Shown piece by piece: positions 7,657 through 9,924 of a stretch of DNA of 9,924 nucleotides (position 1 is the first letter of the stretch; each line of letters opens with the position of its first letter). A model generated the notes under the pieces. The model worked only from the letters and a program-made list of their open reading frames with translations, searched no databases and was not told where the DNA came from. The position numbers and the translations under genes are program-made. The stretch is from assembly GCF_946481715.1 (NCBI RefSeq), contig NZ_CAMLOV010000188.1:1-9924 (forward strand), written 5' to 3'. The stretch comes from an uncultured Mucilaginibacter sp. GTDB taxonomy: Bacteria; Bacteroidota; Bacteroidia; Sphingobacteriales; Sphingobacteriaceae.

Positions 7657-8340
7657 CTATAATAGCTCCAGGATTTCCTTTATGTGTTCAACGCTTTTAA
7701 AGCGTTCGTTATCTATACTTTCCTCTATCTGCTCGTGTGCCCAGGTAATATGGTAAGGTACATGTACGCCATAACCGCCTACGCTCAGAACCGGCAAAAT
7801 ATCGCTTTTTAGCGAGTTGCCCACCATCAATAATTCCGACGGCTGTATATCCAAATGTTTAAGCAGTTTGAGGTAATTGGCGTCATCCTTTTCGCTCATG
7901 ATCTCGATATGGTGAAAATAAGAGGCAAGCCCCGATTTGCGCAGTTTACGTTCCTGATCAAGCAGGTCGCCTTTTGTGGCTACTACCAGCCGGTATTTAT
8001 CTTTTAGGGCTTCCAGCACATCTTCTACCCCGTCCAGCAGCTCTATAGGCTGGTTAAGCATTTGCTTCCCCAGGTCCATTATCTGCTTAACCACTTCAAT
8101 GCTTAGCGTATCATTGGTGATTTTCATGGCAGCTTCTATCATTGACAGGATAAAGCCTTTAATACCATATCCATACAAGGCCAGGTTTTCTATTTCGATG
8201 CGCAGGAGCTCACGTTCCAGGTCATGCCGCGAGAGGTAATCGCTCAGCAGTTCGCAAAAACGTTCTTCTGTTTGCCTGAAATAGGGTTCGTTCACCCAAA
8301 GGGTATCATCAGCGTCGAACGCGATAACTTTGATGTTCAT
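7657..8340 (-). CDS. HAD-superfamily hydrolase (subfamily IA-like phosphatase)
   Basis: Starting at the ATG at 8340 the protein has 227 residues. Motif I is FDADDTLW (8-15), with nucleophile Asp9 and acid/base Asp11. Motif II is Thr122 in VVATKGD, motif III probably Lys151 in SEKDDANY, and motif IV VGNSLKSD (173-180) with acidic Asp180. Residues 16-100 form a mostly helical C1-type cap, rich in Leu and Glu. The set predicts a magnesium-dependent phosphatase acting on a small phosphorylated molecule in the cytoplasm; the substrate is unknown. An in-frame ATG at 8382 would add 14 residues before the normal HAD start, and it overlaps the -7 box at 8380-8387, so the shorter form is preferred. A small hairpin sits immediately upstream of the chosen ATG. 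The TAG stop abuts the ATG of the CatA-like gene, making a two-gene unit. Confidence 0.9.
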   Translation of the reverse strand: MNIKVIAFDADDTLWVNEPYFRQTEERFCELLSDYLSRHDLERELLRIEIENLALYGYGIKGFILSMIEAAMKITNDTLSIEVVKQIMDLGKQMLNQPIELLDGVEDVLEALKDKYRLVVATKGDLLDQERKLRKSGLASYFHHIEIMSEKDDANYLKLLKHLDIQPSELLMVGNSLKSDILPVLSVGGYGVHVPYHITWAHEQIEESIDNERFKSVEHIKEILELL

Positions 8341-8341
8341 G

Positions 8342-8363
8342 CGGTAAAGGTATTTATTTACCG
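8342..8363 (-). promoter_or_regulatory. Inverted repeat in the HAD mRNA leader, next to the start codon
   Basis: CGGTAAA (8342-8348) and TTTACCG (8357-8363) are exact reverse complements around an 8-base loop. In the minus-strand transcript the hairpin would end one base before the ATG at 8340, in the position where ribosomes bind. It could be a protein-binding palindrome or an RNA hairpin that limits initiation; seven pairs alone are modest evidence. Confidence 0.35.
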
Positions 8364-8385
8364 ACAAAATAAAACCCGACAAAAT
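8361..8385. repeat. Direct repeat CCGACAAAAT, two copies
   Basis: CCGACAAAAT occurs exactly at 8361-8370 and 8376-8385, a 15-base period. The second copy overlaps the proposed -7 box of the HAD-CatA unit; the first overlaps the leader inverted repeat. The paired sites could be bound by a regulator, or the second could be a duplicated promoter element. Confidence 0.4.
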
Positions 8386-8387
8386 TA
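8380..8387 (-). promoter_or_regulatory. -7 box for the HAD-CatA unit
   Basis: On the minus strand this reads TAATTTTG, an exact TAnnTTTG match, 39 bases before the ATG at 8340. No TTG is found at the usual -33 distance. Transcription would start near 8374, inside the open reading frame extension that begins at 8382, which argues for the start at 8340. Confidence 0.5.
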
Positions 8388-8424
8388 CATTGGGCGTTAA
8401 TTATCGTATGATAAGGTTGCCTGG

Positions 8425-8459
8425 TTCTCAAATCTCATATCTAACATCTCATATCTCGC
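8425..8459. repeat. Five tandem heptamers, consensus ATCTCAT
   Basis: Units in order are TTCTCAA, ATCTCAT, ATCTAAC, ATCTCAT and ATCTCGC. Two are exact and three match at five of seven positions, all in register. The array ends 10 bases before the lysS -7 box and covers the place where a -33 element should lie. It may be a degenerate tandem repeat of the sort scattered through intergenic DNA, or a set of protein-binding sites. Confidence 0.6.
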
Positions 8460-8469
8460 TCAAAAACCC

Positions 8470-8477
8470 TATTTTTG
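8470..8477 (+). promoter_or_regulatory. -7 box of lysS
   Basis: TATTTTTG matches TAnnTTTG exactly and lies 25 bases before the lysS ATG, implying a leader of about 20 bases. The -33 region is occupied by the heptamer array and has no TTG. Confidence 0.55.
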
Positions 8478-8502
8478 CACCCTTAAATTACACCGTACTA
8501 AT

Positions 8503-9924
8503 ATGAGTATTGCGCTATCCGAACAGGAAATTATACGCCGCGAATCGTTACAAAAACTTCGCGATCTGGGCATCAATCCCTACCCTGCCGAAGCTTATGA
8601 AGTGGATGCCTGGGCACAGGATATTAATGACAATTTTAACGCCAACCCGGATAAATATAAACAGGTTACCATAGCCGGCCGTATCATGACTCGCCGTATT
8701 ATGGGCAGCGCTTCTTTTTTTGAACTGCAGGATAGCACCGGCCGTGTGCAGGTATACATTAAACGAGATGATATTTGCCCGGACGAAGACAAAACGCTTT
8801 ATAACACCGTATTTAAAAAGCTATTGGATATTGGTGATTACATTGGTGTAAAAGGCTATGTATTTTTAACACAAACCGGCGAGATCTCGGTACATACACA
8901 GGAATTAACCATCCTCTCTAAATCGCTCAAACCATTGCCGGTTGTAAAACGCGAAGACGACGGCACCATCCACGATGGTTTCACCGACCCCGAAATGCGT
9001 TACCGCCAGCGTTATGTAGATCTGACCGTTAACCCTGAATATAAAAACATCTTCATCAACCGCTCCAAGGTAATAAGCGCCATGCGCGGATACTTTAACA
9101 CCCAGGGCTGGATGGAAGTAGAAACCCCCATCCTTCAGCCCGTGCATGGCGGTGCAGCGGCACGGCCGTTTGCTACCCACCACAACACGTTGGATATGCC
9201 ACTGTTCTTGCGGATTGCCAACGAACTTTACCTGAAAAGGCTTATCGTTGCCGGCTTTGATGGCGTTTACGAGTTCGGCAAAATGTTCCGTAACGAGGGT
9301 ATGGACCGTACCCACAACCCGGAATTTACCGCCATGGAAATTTACGTGGCCTATAAAGATTATATCTGGATGATGGCCATGGTGGAGGAGTGTTTGGAAA
9401 CCGTTGCCAAAGCCGTTCACGGTATCCCTGTAGTGCAAGTTGGTAAGCATGAGATAAACTTTGCCGGGCCTTACGAAAAATTATCCATGTATGATTCTAT
9501 CCTGAAATATACAGGCATAGACGTATCGCAAATGGACGAGGCGGGCTTGCTTAAAGTTTGTGCCGATCTGGGTATTGAAACCAATGCTACTATGGGCAAA
9601 GGCAAACTGGTAGATGAGATTTTTAGCGCCAAAGTAGAGGCTAACCTGATCCAGCCGACCTACATTACCGATTATCCTATCGAGATGACACCGCTTGCCA
9701 AAAAACATCGGACAAAGGATGGTTTGGTTGAGCGTTTTGAGTTGTTTGTAAACGGGAAAGAAATAGCTAACGCCTATTCGGAATTAAACGACCCGATTGA
9801 CCAGCGCGAGCGCTTAGAAGAGCAATTAGTATTAGCAGGCCGCGGCGACGACGAGGCAATGGCTATGGATGACGACTTTTTACGCGCACTTGAGTACGGC
9901 ATGCCGCCGACATCCGGCTTAGGC
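8503..9924 (+). CDS. lysS: Lysyl-tRNA synthetase, class II (3' truncated)
   Basis: The open frame starts at ATG 8503 (MSIALSEQEIIRRESLQKL) and runs through the window end, giving 474 codons; the C-terminus is missing. The enzyme charges tRNA-Lys with lysine using ATP, in the cytoplasm as a homodimer. An N-terminal helix is followed by the OB-fold anticodon-binding domain (about 50-150; VTIAGRIMTRRIMG, FFELQDSTGRVQVYI). Class II motif 1 lies at about 187-211, ending EVETPIL. Motif 2 is FGKMFRNEGMDRTHNPEFT with ATP-binding Arg263. Motif 3 is cut after GMPPTSGLG, so the motif 3 Arg is outside the window. HGGAAARPFATHHNTLDMPL and NGKEIANAYSELNDP are characteristic of LysRS as opposed to AspRS or AsnRS. 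The start fits the usual N-terminus and lies about 20 bases after the expected transcription start. There is no Shine-Dalgarno sequence. The gene faces away from the HAD-CatA unit. Confidence 0.96.
   Translation, partial: MSIALSEQEIIRRESLQKLRDLGINPYPAEAYEVDAWAQDINDNFNANPDKYKQVTIAGRIMTRRIMGSASFFELQDSTGRVQVYIKRDDICPDEDKTLYNTVFKKLLDIGDYIGVKGYVFLTQTGEISVHTQELTILSKSLKPLPVVKREDDGTIHDGFTDPEMRYRQRYVDLTVNPEYKNIFINRSKVISAMRGYFNTQGWMEVETPILQPVHGGAAARPFATHHNTLDMPLFLRIANELYLKRLIVAGFDGVYEFGKMFRNEGMDRTHNPEFTAMEIYVAYKDYIWMMAMVEECLETVAKAVHGIPVVQVGKHEINFAGPYEKLSMYDSILKYTGIDVSQMDEAGLLKVCADLGIETNATMGKGKLVDEIFSAKVEANLIQPTYITDYPIEMTPLAKKHRTKDGLVERFELFVNGKEIANAYSELNDPIDQRERLEEQLVLAGRGDDEAMAMDDDFLRALEYGMPPTSGLG

Noticed and set aside
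8338..8382. Longer HAD start at 8382
   Set aside because: The extra 14 residues precede the normal HAD N-terminus, and the ATG overlaps a -7 box, so transcription would start downstream of it.
8905..9450. 181-codon minus-strand open frame inside lysS
   Set aside because: It lies opposite conserved LysRS motifs 1 and 2, and its protein shows no family features.
1..9924. A new multi-gene system (defence, mobile element, biosynthetic cluster, CRISPR)
   Set aside because: All genes belong to recognisable families with mixed orientation. There are no integrases, transposases, repeat-spacer arrays, toxin-antitoxin pairs or RNA genes, and no large unexplained gap.

Overview
The window reads as an ordinary chromosomal stretch of a Bacteroidota bacterium, most likely of the Sphingobacteriaceae (Mucilaginibacter/Pedobacter type). 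The reasons are three. Three gene starts are preceded by the Bacteroidota -7 box TAnnTTTG. No start has a convincing Shine-Dalgarno sequence. The protein families (bacterial tricorn-type peptidase, secreted GH39 enzyme, Kelch lipoprotein, CatA-like acetyltransferase beside a HAD phosphatase) are typical of that group. The genus is inferred from style, not proven.

Layout. Positions 1-2067 (+) hold the 3' part of a large tricorn-type peptidase: the end of its beta-propeller, then the C1, PDZ and catalytic C2 domains. It ends at a perfect 16-bp terminator hairpin. Positions 2153-3835 (-) encode a secreted GH39-type glycoside hydrolase. It is transcribed divergently from 3998-5911 (+), a long-chain acyl-CoA synthetase whose promoter has both a -33 and a -7 element. 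That gene converges, with a 13-bp gap, on 5925-6935 (-), a six-repeat Kelch lipoprotein. Next comes a two-gene minus-strand unit whose stop and start codons abut: a HAD phosphatase (7657-8340) followed by a CatA-like O-acetyltransferase (7033-7656). From 8503 (+) to the window end runs lysS, cut off inside its motif 3. Upstream of it lie a -7 box and a five-unit heptamer repeat.

The genes do not form one pathway. The envelope and secreted proteins (GH39, Kelch) sit among cytoplasmic housekeeping genes (acyl-CoA synthetase, LysRS) and small accessory enzymes (HAD, CatA-like). The HAD-CatA pair is the only unit that looks translationally coupled. There are no RNA genes, insertion sequences, CRISPR arrays, phage genes or defence genes, and no gap exceeds 162 bases. 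I found no new biological system. The points most worth a second look are the altered active-site surroundings of the tricorn homologue, the CxxC motif next to the GH39 nucleophile, the heptamer array upstream of lysS, and the hairpin and coupling in the HAD-CatA unit.
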